DNA from: Caulobacter sp. | Lineage (GTDB): Bacteria > Pseudomonadota > Alphaproteobacteria > Caulobacterales > Caulobacteraceae | Assembly (NCBI GenBank): GCA_019636175.1 | Contig: JAHBYC010000023.1 | Span: forward strand, 1-46,079 | Direction: 5' to 3' | DNA: 46,079 nt | Shown here: one piece after another, positions 10,648 to 19,051 of the stretch | Numbering within the stretch: the stretch's first letter is position 1 | Layout of the letters: each line of letters starts with the position of its first letter | The notes under the pieces: generated by a model | Databases searched by the model: none | The model's input: only the letters and a program-made list of their open reading frames with translations | What the model was told of the DNA's origin: nothing | Position numbers and translations under genes: made by a program

Positions 10648-11747
10648 TACATCACCTCGATATCGGCTTGCAGGGCGCCGGCGGCCTTGATGGCCTGAAG
10701 GATGGAGATCATGTCGCGCGGGGTGACGCCCAGGGCGTTGAGGCCCGACACCAGGCTCGACAGGGAGGCGCCGCTGCGCAGGGTGATCAGCTGGCGGCCG
10801 CGTTCCTCGTCAACGCTGACCTGCGACTGCGGGACGGTGGTGGTCTGGCCCTGGCTGAACGGCGCCGGCTGGCTGACCCCGGGGGTCTCCTGCACGCTGA
10901 TGGTCAGGTTGCCCTGGGCGATGGCGACGGTGGAGATGCGCACATTCTCGCCCATGACGATGACCCCGGCGACCTCGTCGATGACCACCTTGGCGCCGTA
11001 GTCGGGCTCGACCGGCAGGTTCTCGACCGAGGTGACGAAGCTGACCACCGACTGGCCCGGCGGCGGGCGCAGGGTGACGACGGTGGGGTTGTCGGCCGAG
11101 GCTGTGCCAGGATAGCGACCGTTGACGGCGTCGGCGATGCGGCGGGCGGTGGTGAAGTCGGGATTGCGCAGGGTCAGGCGGATCTGGCCCATGCTGGCCA
11201 TCTGGAAGCCGAGTTCCCGCTCGACGAAGGCGCCGCCGGCGATGCGGCCGGAGGTCGGCACGCCCTTGGAGACCGAGGAGCCCGACGCTCCGGACGCGGA
11301 GACCGACCCGGTCTGCACCGTGCCCTGGGCCAGGGCGTAGGCCTGGCCGTCGGCGCCCAGCAGGGTGGTGACCAGCAGGGTGCCGCCCATCAGGCTCTTG
11401 GCGTCGCCGATGGAGGAGACCGTGACGTCGATCGGGGTGCCGGCCGCGGCGAAGGCCGGCAGCTTGGCGGTGACCATGACCGCGGCGACGTTCTTTGAGT
11501 TGAGGTTGGCGTCGCGGATGTTGACGCCCAGCCGCTCCAGCATCGCCTCCTGGCTCTGCTTGGCCTGCGGGGTATTGCGCAGATTGTCGCCGGTGCCGTT
11601 GAGGCCGACGACCAGGCCGTAGCCGACCAGCATGTTCTCGCGGACGCCCTCGACCTCGACGATGTCCTTGATGCGAGACGCCGCGAAGCTCTGGCCCGCC
11701 ACGGACATGGCGAGGGTCAGGACGATCGCTGAAATGAGCCGCTGCAT
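10647..11747 (-). CDS. flgI: Flagellar P-ring protein FlgI
   Basis: FlgI polymerises in the periplasm as the P ring around the flagellar rod. The 366-residue product has a signal peptide ([24 protein letters not shown]) and the family hallmarks [60 protein letters not shown] and [20 protein letters not shown] near the end. The frame extends to a TTG at 11768, but ATG 11747 starts the signal peptide directly and follows GGTGGAAG. A sigma-54-like promoter at 11787-11801 would give a 5' leader of about 29 nt. It is the first gene of flgI-flgJ-flbY and divergent from fliX, as in Caulobacter. Confidence 0.97.
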   Translation of the reverse strand: MQRLISAIVLTLAMSVAGQSFAASRIKDIVEVEGVRENMLVGYGLVVGLNGTGDNLRNTPQAKQSQEAMLERLGVNIRDANLNSKNVAAVMVTAKLPAFAAAGTPIDVTVSSIGDAKSLMGGTLLVTTLLGADGQAYALAQGTVQTGSVSASGASGSSVSKGVPTSGRIAGGAFVERELGFQMASMGQIRLTLRNPDFTTARRIADAVNGRYPGTASADNPTVVTLRPPPGQSVVSFVTSVENLPVEPDYGAKVVIDEVAGVIVMGENVRISTVAIAQGNLTISVQETPGVSQPAPFSQGQTTTVPQSQVSVDEERGRQLITLRSGASLSSLVSGLNALGVTPRDMISILQAIKAAGALQADIEVM

Positions 11748-11786
11748 GAACTTCCACCCGAAACGCAACTACCGTGGAGGAGGAAT

Positions 11787-11801
11787 GCCAGAACCGGGCC
11801 A
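11787..11801 (-). promoter_or_regulatory. Sigma-54-type promoter for flgI
   Basis: On the flgI strand the sequence is TGGCCCG-GTTC-TGGC, differing from the Caulobacter sigma-54 pattern TGGCCCG-N4-TTGC by one base; the invariant GG and GC are 12 bp apart. The implied start of transcription, near 11776, leaves a 29-nt leader to the flgI ATG. Confidence 0.65.
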
Positions 11802-11852
11802 ATGTGTTTCTTCAGTAAAAACAGGGCGATGCAGCGGAAGCCCGACGCGTGG

Positions 11853-11894
11853 CGGCAGAAATTGCCCGGCATTAACCATACGGCAAAACTGCCG
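11853..11894. promoter_or_regulatory. Two FlbD/ftr-like inverted repeats flanking a CtrA box
   Basis: CGGCAGAAATTGCC (11853-11866) and CGGCAAAACTGCCG (11881-11894) are similar short inverted repeats. They lie 77-118 bp upstream of the predicted flgI start, the region where FlbD-binding ftr elements activate sigma-54 flagellar promoters, and they bracket the CtrA-type box of fliX. FlbD binding is inferred by resemblance and position. Confidence 0.5.
11872..11879 (+). promoter_or_regulatory. CtrA-type box upstream of fliX
   Basis: TTAACCAT is the conserved left part of the CtrA recognition sequence; it lies 56 bp before the fliX ATG. CtrA is the master activator of early (class II) flagellar genes in Caulobacter, the class to which fliX belongs. 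The right half-site is poor (GCAA rather than TTAA). Confidence 0.6.
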
Positions 11895-11934
11895 GGGGAG
11901 ATTCGCTGGCGAAGCGTTGGAGTGGTCGGACAGC

Positions 11935-12369
11935 ATGAAGGTTGGCGCATCGAGCGGAGTCACGGCCAGGGGCGGCGCCGGCGCGGCGCGGCCGGCCGCC
12001 GGCGGCGCGGCCTTCAGCCTGCCGGGCGCGGCCCAGGCGGGCGGCGCCGAGGCGGTCGTTCGAACCGCGGGTATGACCGGCGTGGCGTCTCTGGACGCCC
12101 TCCTGGCCCTGCAGGAGGCCGAGGGTCCGACCGAGCGGCGGCGCAAGGCCGTCCGCCGCGCGGGCCGGATTCTCGATGTGCTCGAGGATCTGAAAATCGC
12201 CGTGCTGGATGGCGCGGTTTCCGGGGCGAACCTTGAGCGGCTGGTCCGCGCGGTGCGCGATCAGCGGGACAATACCGACGAGCCAGGCCTGGAAAGCCTG
12301 CTAAACGAGATCGAGACGCGAGCCGAGGTTGAGTTGGCCAAACTCGAACGCGCGAAAATTGCCGCATGA
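11935..12369 (+). CDS. fliX: Flagellar assembly regulator FliX
   Basis: FliX couples flagellar basal-body assembly to the activity of the FlbD enhancer-binding protein; it is characteristic of Caulobacterales and relatives. The 144-residue product starts MKVGASSGVTARGGAGAARP (flexible, Gly/Ala-rich), then has VASLDALLALQEAEGPTERR and the helical body RRAGRILDVLEDLKIAVLDG followed by LERLVRAVRDQR, LLNEIETRAEVELAKLER. ATG 11935 is chosen because the upstream in-frame extension covers the divergent promoter region. The divergent partner is flgI, the known Caulobacter arrangement. Confidence 0.92.
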   Translation: MKVGASSGVTARGGAGAARPAAGGAAFSLPGAAQAGGAEAVVRTAGMTGVASLDALLALQEAEGPTERRRKAVRRAGRILDVLEDLKIAVLDGAVSGANLERLVRAVRDQRDNTDEPGLESLLNEIETRAEVELAKLERAKIAA

Positions 12370-12392
12370 ACGCGCTTTGAACGCGAGGTTCA

Positions 12393-12440
12393 TTGTCTGG
12401 CCTAGCGCTTTTGCTATAAGGCCCCGCTCACTGTGAGCGG
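12393..12440 (+). promoter_or_regulatory. dksA promoter and 5' leader hairpin
   Basis: TTGTCT (12393-12398) and TATAAG (12415-12420) with 16-bp spacing look like a sigma-70 promoter. Immediately downstream, CCGCTCA-CTG-TGAGCGG (12424-12440) forms a perfect 7-bp stem that would stand at the very 5' end of the dksA mRNA or act as a palindromic operator over the start site. Confidence 0.5.
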
Positions 12441-12461
12441 TGTAGGGGGCGTGAGGCGTCA

Positions 12462-12890
12462 ATGCAGACGGCTACGGTTCTAGAAGTGACCACGGACTAC
12501 CGTCCTTCCGAGGACGAGGAGTTCATGAACGAGCGGCAACGCGAGTATTTCAAAAAGAAACTGCTCGCCTGGAAGGATGACCTGCTGCGAGAATCTCGCG
12601 AGACGGTCGCTGTTCTCCAGAAAGAGACCGAAAATCACCCTGACCTGGCCGACCGCGCCTCGTCGGAGACTGATCGGGCTCTTGAGTTGCGCACCCGGGA
12701 TCGTCAACGGAAGCTCATCTCCAAGATCGAAGAGGCCATGCGCCGGATCGAGGATGGCTCCTATGGCTATTGCGAGGAAACGGGGGAACCCATCGGGCTG
12801 GCGCGTCTCGACGCCCGTCCGATCGCCACCCTCAGCCTCGAGGCCCAGGAGCGGCACGAGCGCCGCGAGCGGGTTCACCGGGACGACTGA
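12462..12890 (+). CDS. dksA: RNA polymerase-binding factor DksA (degenerate zinc finger)
   Basis: DksA binds the secondary channel of RNA polymerase and works with ppGpp on stable-RNA and stress promoters. The 142-residue protein has the alphaproteobacterial N-terminus (TTDYRPSEDEEFMNERQREY), a coiled coil carrying the tip residues in DLADRASSETD (the D-x-A motif), LELRTRDRQRKLISKIEEAM, and the finger CEETGEPIGLARLDARPIAT. Where E. coli DksA has four cysteines the order here is Cys104, Thr107, Ser125, Ala128, so zinc cannot be bound in the classical way; one-Cys or two-Cys fingers occur in other alphaproteobacterial DksA proteins. ATG 12462 is preceded by a GAGG box. Confidence 0.95.
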   Translation: MQTATVLEVTTDYRPSEDEEFMNERQREYFKKKLLAWKDDLLRESRETVAVLQKETENHPDLADRASSETDRALELRTRDRQRKLISKIEEAMRRIEDGSYGYCEETGEPIGLARLDARPIATLSLEAQERHERRERVHRDD

Positions 12891-12935
12891 CCTGTCCGTC
12901 CGGACCGGTCCCAAGGCCGGCGGATCTCCGGAATG

Positions 12936-12954
12936 GCCGGCGCGGGGCGCCGGC
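12936..12954. terminator. GC hairpin after dksA
   Basis: GCCGGCGC-GGG-GCGCCGGC forms a perfect 8-bp stem 46 bp after the dksA stop. There is no T-run, so it would be a Rho-assisted or weak terminator, or an mRNA 3'-end stabiliser. Confidence 0.4.
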
Positions 12955-13060
12955 GCAACGGCGCGTGTTTAGCGCCGCGCCATCGCCTTGAGTGCGCTCA
13001 CGGGTTGACTTCATACCCCCGAAGGACGACCTAGCGCGCCTTCGTCAGGGAAACACCTTC

Positions 13061-14395
13061 ATGACCGTCAAGGTCCGCTTCGCCCCGTCGCCGACGGGTC
13101 GCCTTCACGTCGGAAATATCCGCGCCGCCATCGTCAACTGGGTGTTCGCCCGGGGGCAGGGCGGCAAGTTCGTGCTGCGCATCGACGACACCGATCTGGA
13201 ACGGTCGACCAAGGAATTCGAACAGGGCATCGAGACCGACCTTAACTGGCTGGGTCTGACCTGGGACGAGCGCCACAACCAGTCGGCGCGGTTTCCGCTG
13301 TATCATCAGGCCATGGACCGGCTGAAGGATCAGGGCCGGCTCTATCCCTGCTACGATACCCAGGACGAGCTTGACCGCCGCCGCAAGGTGCAGCTGTCGC
13401 GCGGCCAGCCGCCGATCTACGATCGCGCGGCCCTGAAGTTGACCGACGAGGAGCGGGCGGCCCTTGAGGCCGAGGGACGTCGGCCGCACTGGCGGTTCCG
13501 GCTGGAAGGCAAGCGGGTCAAGTGGAACGACCTGGTGCGGGGCCCCTGCGAGGTCGACACCGCCTCGATGTCGGACCCGGTGCTGATCCGGGAAGACGGG
13601 GCGTTTCTCTACACCCTCCCGTCGGTCGCCGACGACATCGACATGGGGATCACCCACATCATCCGCGGCGAGGATCACGTCACCAACACCGGCGCGCAGA
13701 TGGAGATCTTCGAGGCCCTGGGCGCGCCGACGCCGACCTTCGCACACTTCAGCCTGCTGGTCGGGGCCGAGGGCGAGGCCCTGGGCAAGCGGCTGGGCTC
13801 GCTGTCGATCCTGCAGCTGCGCGAGCAGGGCTACGAGCCGCTGGCGATCACCTCCCATATCGCCCGGCTGGGCACCTCCGACCCGCTTGAGCCGGCGCCC
13901 AGCCTGGCCGACCTGGCCGGAACCTTCCAGTTCGACAAGATGGGCCGCCATCCGGCGCGCTTCGATCCGGCCGACCTGTCGCGGATCAACGCCGGCGTGC
14001 TGCACGCCATGGACTATGAGGCCGCCCAGCCGCGGCTGAGCAATCTGGGCGCCGATCTTGGCGAGGCCTTCTGGCTGGCGGTGCGGCAGAACCTGGTGCT
14101 GTTCGGCGACGTGACGGTTCTGGCCCGGGTCGTCGGCGGGGCGGTGACCCCCATGGTCGAGGACCAGGCCTTCCTGGATCAGGCCGCCGCCCTGCTGCCG
14201 GAGACCGTCGATGGCGACACCTGGGGTGTCTGGACGACGGCGGTCAAGGAGGCCACCGGCGCCAAGGGCCGGGCCCTGTTCATGCCGCTGCGCAAGGCGC
14301 TGACGGGAATGGACCACGGTCCGGAGATGGGGCCGCTGCTGGCCCTGATCGGCAGGGACAAGGCCGCGCGGCGCCTGGCCGGGGAAACCGCCTGA
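13061..14395 (+). CDS. gltX: Glutamate--tRNA ligase, short alphaproteobacterial form
   Basis: A class I aminoacyl-tRNA synthetase charging tRNA with glutamate. The N-terminus MTVKVRFAPSPTGRLHVGNI holds the HIGH motif as HVGN (16-19), and ALGKRLGS (about 240-247) is the KMSKS-like loop. At 444 residues it is shorter than the usual 470-490, with a reduced anticodon-binding region. Alphaproteobacteria often carry two GluRS paralogues, one of which mis-charges tRNA-Gln for the GatCAB amidotransferase; the K-R-L-G-S loop and length suggest this is the second type, but that is an inference. The frame extends to 12992 upstream; ATG 13061 matches the family N-terminus. Confidence 0.93.
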   Translation: MTVKVRFAPSPTGRLHVGNIRAAIVNWVFARGQGGKFVLRIDDTDLERSTKEFEQGIETDLNWLGLTWDERHNQSARFPLYHQAMDRLKDQGRLYPCYDTQDELDRRRKVQLSRGQPPIYDRAALKLTDEERAALEAEGRRPHWRFRLEGKRVKWNDLVRGPCEVDTASMSDPVLIREDGAFLYTLPSVADDIDMGITHIIRGEDHVTNTGAQMEIFEALGAPTPTFAHFSLLVGAEGEALGKRLGSLSILQLREQGYEPLAITSHIARLGTSDPLEPAPSLADLAGTFQFDKMGRHPARFDPADLSRINAGVLHAMDYEAAQPRLSNLGADLGEAFWLAVRQNLVLFGDVTVLARVVGGAVTPMVEDQAFLDQAAALLPETVDGDTWGVWTTAVKEATGAKGRALFMPLRKALTGMDHGPEMGPLLALIGRDKAARRLAGETA

Positions 14396-14513
14396 CGGCT
14401 GTTGCCGAGGCGCCGCCCCGGCGCTTCGTCAGACGCCGGTCTTCATCTCGCGCTTGCCGGGCACAGGGTGATCGCGCAAGTTGACCGGACAGTAGCGTCT
14501 GTCGGGGGAATTC

Positions 14514-17117
14514 ATGCGGTCTTTGCTGGTCGGGCTTGTCGGCCTGATGTCTCTGTGGGCCGCCTCGGCCTGGGCCGCGCCCGAGCCGGTGCTGGGCCCG
14601 GCCCCCGACTGGGTCAAACCCCTGGGGCCGCTCAAGCTGGACGCGCCGAAGACGGCGGCCCCCTATCGCCAGCTGCGGCTGGATCAACAGGTCCATTTCG
14701 GCCCCGAAGGCGACAGCGCCTACCTGGAGAGCGTCGTCCGCATCCAGACGGCCGAGGGGCTGTCGGTCATGGGCACCATCGCCCTGCCGTGGAATCCCGA
14801 CTCCGTCACCCTGACGGTGCACAAGCTGGAGATCCGGCGCGGAAATGAGGTGATCGACGTGCTGGCCGATCAGGCCTTCACCGTCCTGCGCCGCGAAAAC
14901 CGGCTTGAGTACGCCATGCTGGATGGCGTTCTGACGGCGACCATTCAGCCGGAGGGGATCGAGGTCGGCGACATCATCACCCTGGCCTTCACCATGACGC
15001 GCAATGACGCCGTCACGGGAGACTTCTCCGAAAACTACATTCCGGCCATTTCGGCCGGTCAGGTCGATCAGGCGCAGCTGCGGGTGTTGTGGGACCCCAA
15101 GGCCAAGCCGATCCGCTGGCGACTGGTTCAGGGCATGAACCCGCCCAAGGTCGGCAAGACCCGCGACGGCGAGACCGAGCTGCTGTTCGATCTCAAGGGC
15201 CAGAAGGACTACAAGCCGCCGGCCGGCGCGCCGGGCCGCTTCCTGCGCGGCCGGGGTGTGGAGTTCACCCAGTTTGACAACTGGGCGGAGGTGTCGAGCC
15301 TGCTGGCGCCGCTCTACGACAAGGCCGCGACGATCAGTCCCAACTCCCGCCTGCGCGGCGAGCTGGACAAGATTCGCGCCGCTTCCAACGATCCGCTCGT
15401 TCAGGCGGGCATGGCGCTGGCGCTGGTTGAGGATCGCACGCGTTATGTTTTCCTGGGGATGGACGCCGGCAACCTGACGCCGACTCCCGCCGACACCACC
15501 TGGGCCCGCCGCTACGGCGACTGCAAGGCCAAGACGGCCCTGTTGCTGGCCCTGCTGCGCGAGCTGGGGATCAAGGCCGAGCCGGCCGTGGTGCACAGCG
15601 AAAACGGCGACGGCATGGACGAGCGACTGCCGATGGTGGGGCTGTTCGACCACGTCATCGTGCGGGCGGAGATCGAGGGCAAGGTCTACTGGCTGGACGG
15701 CACCCGCAACGGCGACAAGAGCCTGGCCGAGCTGGACATTCCCAACTTTCACTGGGCCCTGCCGTTGCGGGCCAAGGGCGGCGCGCTGGAAGCGCTGAAG
15801 CCGCAACCGCCGGCCAAGCCGCAGATGGTCCTGGCGATCGACATCGACGCCAGCGCCGGCCTGTTCGTCAAGGCGCCGTTCAAGGCCGAGCAGGTCTTCC
15901 GGGGCGATATGGCGCGTGAGCTCGGCGTTGCGGTCAACAGCGTCCCGGCCGAGGAAATCGACAAGAATTTCAAGGATTACTGGTCGAACATGTACGGCTT
16001 TGTCGAGGTTGAAAAGACCGCGACCGCCTATGACGCCGCCACCGGCGAGTTCCGTCTGACCATGGAGGGCAAGGCGGAGATGGGCTGGTCGGAAACCAGC
16101 ACCTCCTCGGCGCTGCGCTATCTGACCGACGGCTATCTGCTGGGCGGCTCGGTCAGCTACAAGCGTGAGGATGGCAGCGACAACATCGACGCTCCCTATG
16201 CCATCGAATACCCGATGCACGTCGTTTATCGCGAGACCATCCGGTTGCCGGACGGGGGCAAGGGCTTCACCGTCGAAGGCAAGGACGAGAACCGGGTCGC
16301 CGGCGGCGTCTCCTACTACCGCAATAGCGAGATCCGCGACGGCGTCTTCATCATGGAGGCCAGGGGGCTGAGCATGGCCCCGGAGTTTCCGGCCTCGGAA
16401 GCCAAGGCCGTGGAAGAAGCCATGGCCGAAATGGGCAAGGTCAAGGTCTATGTGGTGGGGCCGGTCGGGTATCGCTGGACCAGGGCCGATCGCGACGCCC
16501 GGATCGTCGAGATGGACAAGGCCATCGCCGAGGATCCCAAATCAGCGGTCTCGTTCCGGGCTCGTGGCTGGCTGAAGATGGAGAACAAGGACTACGCCAG
16601 CGCCGAGGCCGACTACACCGCCGCGATCGCCATCAAGGACGACGTCGCCGACTACTACACCATGCGCGGCAGCGCGCGGCTGCGTCAGGGCCGGGCCGAG
16701 GCGGCGATGGCCGACTACGCCGCCGCCCGCAAGATCGCCGGCAAGGACGCCGGAAGCCTGAATGGCCTTTGCTGGGAGCAGGGGACCAACAATGTCGCGC
16801 TGGAGGCCGCGCTTTCGGACTGTGACGCGGCCCTGCAGGTCGAGCCCCGCAACGCGGCCATTCTCGACAGCAGGGGCTTTGTCCTGATGCGGCTTGGCCG
16901 CTGGTCGGACGCGATCGCCGACTATGACAAGGCCATCAGCATCCGGTCCGACACGCCTGAAACGCTGTTTGGGCGAGGGCTGGCGCGGCATGGGGCCGGC
17001 GACGTGGCGGGCGGCGCCGAGGACATCGCCGCGGCGCGCAAGCTGGATCCGGCCATCGACGAGGTGTTCCTGGACTATGGCCTGAAGGCCCCGGGTCCGG
17101 CTCCGTCGGCGAAGTAG
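14514..17117 (+). CDS. DUF3857 / transglutaminase-like / TPR exported protein
   Basis: An 867-residue exported protein with signal peptide (1-22, ending AWAAP), a DUF3857 beta-rich domain (about 50-260), and a papain-like transglutaminase core with Cys337 (RRYGDCKAKT), His380 (LFDHVIVRAE) and Asp395 (YWLDGTRNG), the complete Cys-His-Asp triad. A further beta domain is followed by TPR-like repeats (about 665-850) such as DYASAEADYTAAIAIKDDVA and RWSDAIADYDKAISIRSDTP. Proteins of this build are periplasmic or outer-membrane-facing and functionally poorly defined; peptide or protein cross-linking or cleavage is possible. It is transcribed alone, 118 bp after gltX. Confidence 0.88.
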   Translation: MRSLLVGLVGLMSLWAASAWAAPEPVLGPAPDWVKPLGPLKLDAPKTAAPYRQLRLDQQVHFGPEGDSAYLESVVRIQTAEGLSVMGTIALPWNPDSVTLTVHKLEIRRGNEVIDVLADQAFTVLRRENRLEYAMLDGVLTATIQPEGIEVGDIITLAFTMTRNDAVTGDFSENYIPAISAGQVDQAQLRVLWDPKAKPIRWRLVQGMNPPKVGKTRDGETELLFDLKGQKDYKPPAGAPGRFLRGRGVEFTQFDNWAEVSSLLAPLYDKAATISPNSRLRGELDKIRAASNDPLVQAGMALALVEDRTRYVFLGMDAGNLTPTPADTTWARRYGDCKAKTALLLALLRELGIKAEPAVVHSENGDGMDERLPMVGLFDHVIVRAEIEGKVYWLDGTRNGDKSLAELDIPNFHWALPLRAKGGALEALKPQPPAKPQMVLAIDIDASAGLFVKAPFKAEQVFRGDMARELGVAVNSVPAEEIDKNFKDYWSNMYGFVEVEKTATAYDAATGEFRLTMEGKAEMGWSETSTSSALRYLTDGYLLGGSVSYKREDGSDNIDAPYAIEYPMHVVYRETIRLPDGGKGFTVEGKDENRVAGGVSYYRNSEIRDGVFIMEARGLSMAPEFPASEAKAVEEAMAEMGKVKVYVVGPVGYRWTRADRDARIVEMDKAIAEDPKSAVSFRARGWLKMENKDYASAEADYTAAIAIKDDVADYYTMRGSARLRQGRAEAAMADYAAARKIAGKDAGSLNGLCWEQGTNNVALEAALSDCDAALQVEPRNAAILDSRGFVLMRLGRWSDAIADYDKAISIRSDTPETLFGRGLARHGAGDVAGGAEDIAAARKLDPAIDEVFLDYGLKAPGPAPSAK

Positions 17118-17125
17118 GGGGCAAA

Positions 17126-17151
17126 CCCCTTCCCCCCTGGAGGGGAAGGGG
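17126..17151. terminator. Hairpin between convergent genes
   Basis: CCCCTTCCCC-CCTGGA-GGGGAAGGGG is a perfect 10-bp stem lying 8 bp after the DUF3857 gene stop and 10 bp before the end of the leftward small gene. It could serve both genes as a terminator despite lacking a T-run. Confidence 0.5.
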
Positions 17152-17161
17152 CCGGGCCCGG

Positions 17162-17461
17162 TCAGGCGGCGTTGCAGGCCGCCAGCTGGTCGGCATCGAA
17201 CTGTCCGCCGCGGTAGCCGAAGCCGGTCACTTCACCGAGCTTGGCCTTGAGGCGGGCGCAGGCGCGCTCGGGCGGCAGGTCCTTGACCTTGGGGGCGCGA
17301 CAGACATCGCCCTTGCAGCTCCAAACCGCGCCGTCGATGACCAGATTGGCCCGGGTGGTCCGGTTCTTCAGGGTCAGCCAGCCGTCCTGACGCTGGGCGG
17401 CCGCGTTGGCGGCCCCGGCCAGGCTGCTCAGGGCGATGGCCCCGATCAGGAAAATACGCAT
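17162..17461 (-). CDS. Small exported Cys-containing protein, CC_3452-like
   Basis: A 99-residue protein with a clear signal peptide (MRIFLIGAIALSSLAGAANA, cleaved near AAA) and a short mature part containing GAVWSCKGDVCRAP, RACARLKAKLGEVTGFGY and a terminal LAACNAA. The four mature cysteines could form two disulfides in the periplasm. The pattern of W-x-C-x-G-x-x-C plus a later Cys pair fits the Caulobacterales CC_3452 family of unknown function, assigned from memory only. Confidence 0.6.
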   Translation of the reverse strand: MRIFLIGAIALSSLAGAANAAAQRQDGWLTLKNRTTRANLVIDGAVWSCKGDVCRAPKVKDLPPERACARLKAKLGEVTGFGYRGGQFDADQLAACNAA

Positions 17462-17532
17462 TGAAACATCTCCATATCCCCGCGCGCGGTGGGAGTCCGG
17501 GCGCTGGAAACCTAGAGAGTTTTTAATTGCAA

Positions 17533-18168
17533 CTATGTCAACTGGTTTGTCGCCGGATCGACCGATCCCGAGCCTGATTGCACGGCCATGTCGCGCAGCA
17601 GGGGCACGATGGCGTCAACATCGTCGGTGGCCCGCCAGGCCTGGGCGAATTCCGGCGGGCTGAGCCGCTCGGTGATGGTGTGGTAGAGCAGCTCGAACAG
17701 CGGCTTCCAGAAATCGCGGGGATTGTAGAAGACCAGCGGCTTGCGGTGAAGGTTCAGGCGCTGCCAGGACAGCAGCTCGACCACCTCTTCCAGGGTGCCG
17801 ATGCCGCCGGGCAGGACCACGAAGGCGTCGGCGGCCTCGAACATCTGCATCTTGCGCTCGTGCATGTTGTGCACGACCACGGTCTCGACGTCATCGAAGG
17901 GCTGTTCGCGGCCGAGCAGGAAGGTCGGGATGATGCCCAGGACCCGACCGCCCGCATCATGGGCGCCGCGCGCGCATGCGCCCATCAGACCCACCCCGCC
18001 GCCGCCATAGACCAGCCGCAGATCCTCCGCGGCGAGACGCCGGCCAAAGGCGTCGGCGGCCTGCAGGAAGGCCGGGTCGGCGTCATTGGACGAACCGCAA
18101 TAGACGCAGACGGAATCAATCGAGGCGGGCTCGATCGAGGCGCCGGCGGCGCCCTCGGAAGCAGACAT
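17533..18168 (-). CDS. LOG-family protein (TIGR00730)
   Basis: A 211-residue Rossmann-like protein of the LOG (lonely guy) family, which cleaves nucleoside 5'-monophosphates to base and ribose 5-phosphate, including cytokinin precursors. The hallmarks VCVYCGSS (20-27), VYGGGGVGLMG (53-63), MHERK (102-106) and PGGIGTLEE (120-128) are intact. ATG 18168 is preferred over the ATG at 18186 that would add six residues. It is divergent from a lipoprotein gene. Whether it acts on cytokinins, AMP or another nucleotide in this bacterium cannot be told. Confidence 0.92.
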   Translation of the reverse strand: MSASEGAAGASIEPASIDSVCVYCGSSNDADPAFLQAADAFGRRLAAEDLRLVYGGGGVGLMGACARGAHDAGGRVLGIIPTFLLGREQPFDDVETVVVHNMHERKMQMFEAADAFVVLPGGIGTLEEVVELLSWQRLNLHRKPLVFYNPRDFWKPLFELLYHTITERLSPPEFAQAWRATDDVDAIVPLLRDMAVQSGSGSVDPATNQLT

Positions 18169-18259
18169 GAAGGCCTCTGAAAACAAAGGCGCGCTTGCGG
18201 GCGCGCCGGAAAATCACGAAGTGATAGGATCGGTCTTCCTGAAGGGGGTTTCAAGCATC

Positions 18260-19051
18260 GTGTGGAGTCGAGGTTTCCTGGCGATCGCGGCGGCGTTGGT
18301 CGTGACCGCCTGCGGCCAGTCGGACGGCGCCTGGCGCGGCGCGGCGCCCAAGGCCCCGGCTGATCCCGCCGCCGAGGCCGGCTATCTTCGGCCCCCGGCC
18401 CTGACCGCCAGCCGCCGCGACGCCGACGGCGTGTTCCTGGTCGGTCAGGCGCGGCCCGGGGCGGCGGTGCGGCTGGGCTCGCCGACCGGCGAGGAGATCA
18501 ACGTCACCGCCGATGTCGCCGGCCAGTGGACGGCGCGCCTGCCGCCGTCGGAAGCGGTGCGGCTGTTTGGCCTGTCGATGGCGGCCGGGGATGGCCGCCA
18601 GGTGCAGGCCCAGGGCTATCTGGCCATCCTGCCCGACGGCCGGGCGGCCCAGCTGCGGTCCGGGGCCAGCACCATGGTGATCCGCACCGGCAGCGATGCG
18701 CCGCGGATTCTCAGCATCGACTTCGACCGGGAGGGCGCCGCTTCGATGGCCGGCAGCGCCCGACCTTCGACCGGGGTCTCCCTGCGAATCGACCGCACGG
18801 CGAGGGGCGCGGGAAAGGTCGACAGCCAGGGGCGGTTTCATCTGGTCGTCGACCGGCCGGTCAGTCCCGGCAGTCATCGCTTCGAGGTCGCCGGAGAGAG
18901 CGGCGAACAGACCCTGGTCGCGCCGGTCTCGCCGGCCCCGCCGCTGGATCAGCCGTTCCGGGCCGGCCGGTCGGGTCCGGCCTGGCGCATCGACTGGATG
19001 ACGCCCGGCGGCGGCGTCCAGAGCACCCTGATTCTGGACCCGGCCCAGTGA
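18260..19051 (+). CDS. Lipoprotein coupled to an ABC exporter
   Basis: A 263-residue protein of unknown function. A GTG start at 18260, preceded by GAAGGGGG, gives MWSRGFLAIAAALVVTACGQ with lipobox TAC and acylated Cys18. The mature part is beta-rich, with VFLVGQARPGAAVRLGSPTG and ASMAGSARPSTGVSLRIDRT as two repeat-like segments of a putative carbohydrate- or Ig-like fold (VxGxARPxxxVxL). Its stop overlaps the GTG of the ATM1-type transporter (GTGA at 19048-19051), so the two are translationally coupled and probably work together at the envelope. The longer frame from 18167 would collide with the divergent LOG gene start. Confidence 0.7.
   Translation: MWSRGFLAIAAALVVTACGQSDGAWRGAAPKAPADPAAEAGYLRPPALTASRRDADGVFLVGQARPGAAVRLGSPTGEEINVTADVAGQWTARLPPSEAVRLFGLSMAAGDGRQVQAQGYLAILPDGRAAQLRSGASTMVIRTGSDAPRILSIDFDREGAASMAGSARPSTGVSLRIDRTARGAGKVDSQGRFHLVVDRPVSPGSHRFEVAGESGEQTLVAPVSPAPPLDQPFRAGRSGPAWRIDWMTPGGGVQSTLILDPAQ

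Noticed and set aside
11850-11865. TGGC...TTGC on the fliX strand as a sigma-54 promoter
   Set aside because: GG and GC are 13 bp apart instead of 12, which sigma-54 does not tolerate; fliX belongs to the early, CtrA-dependent class.
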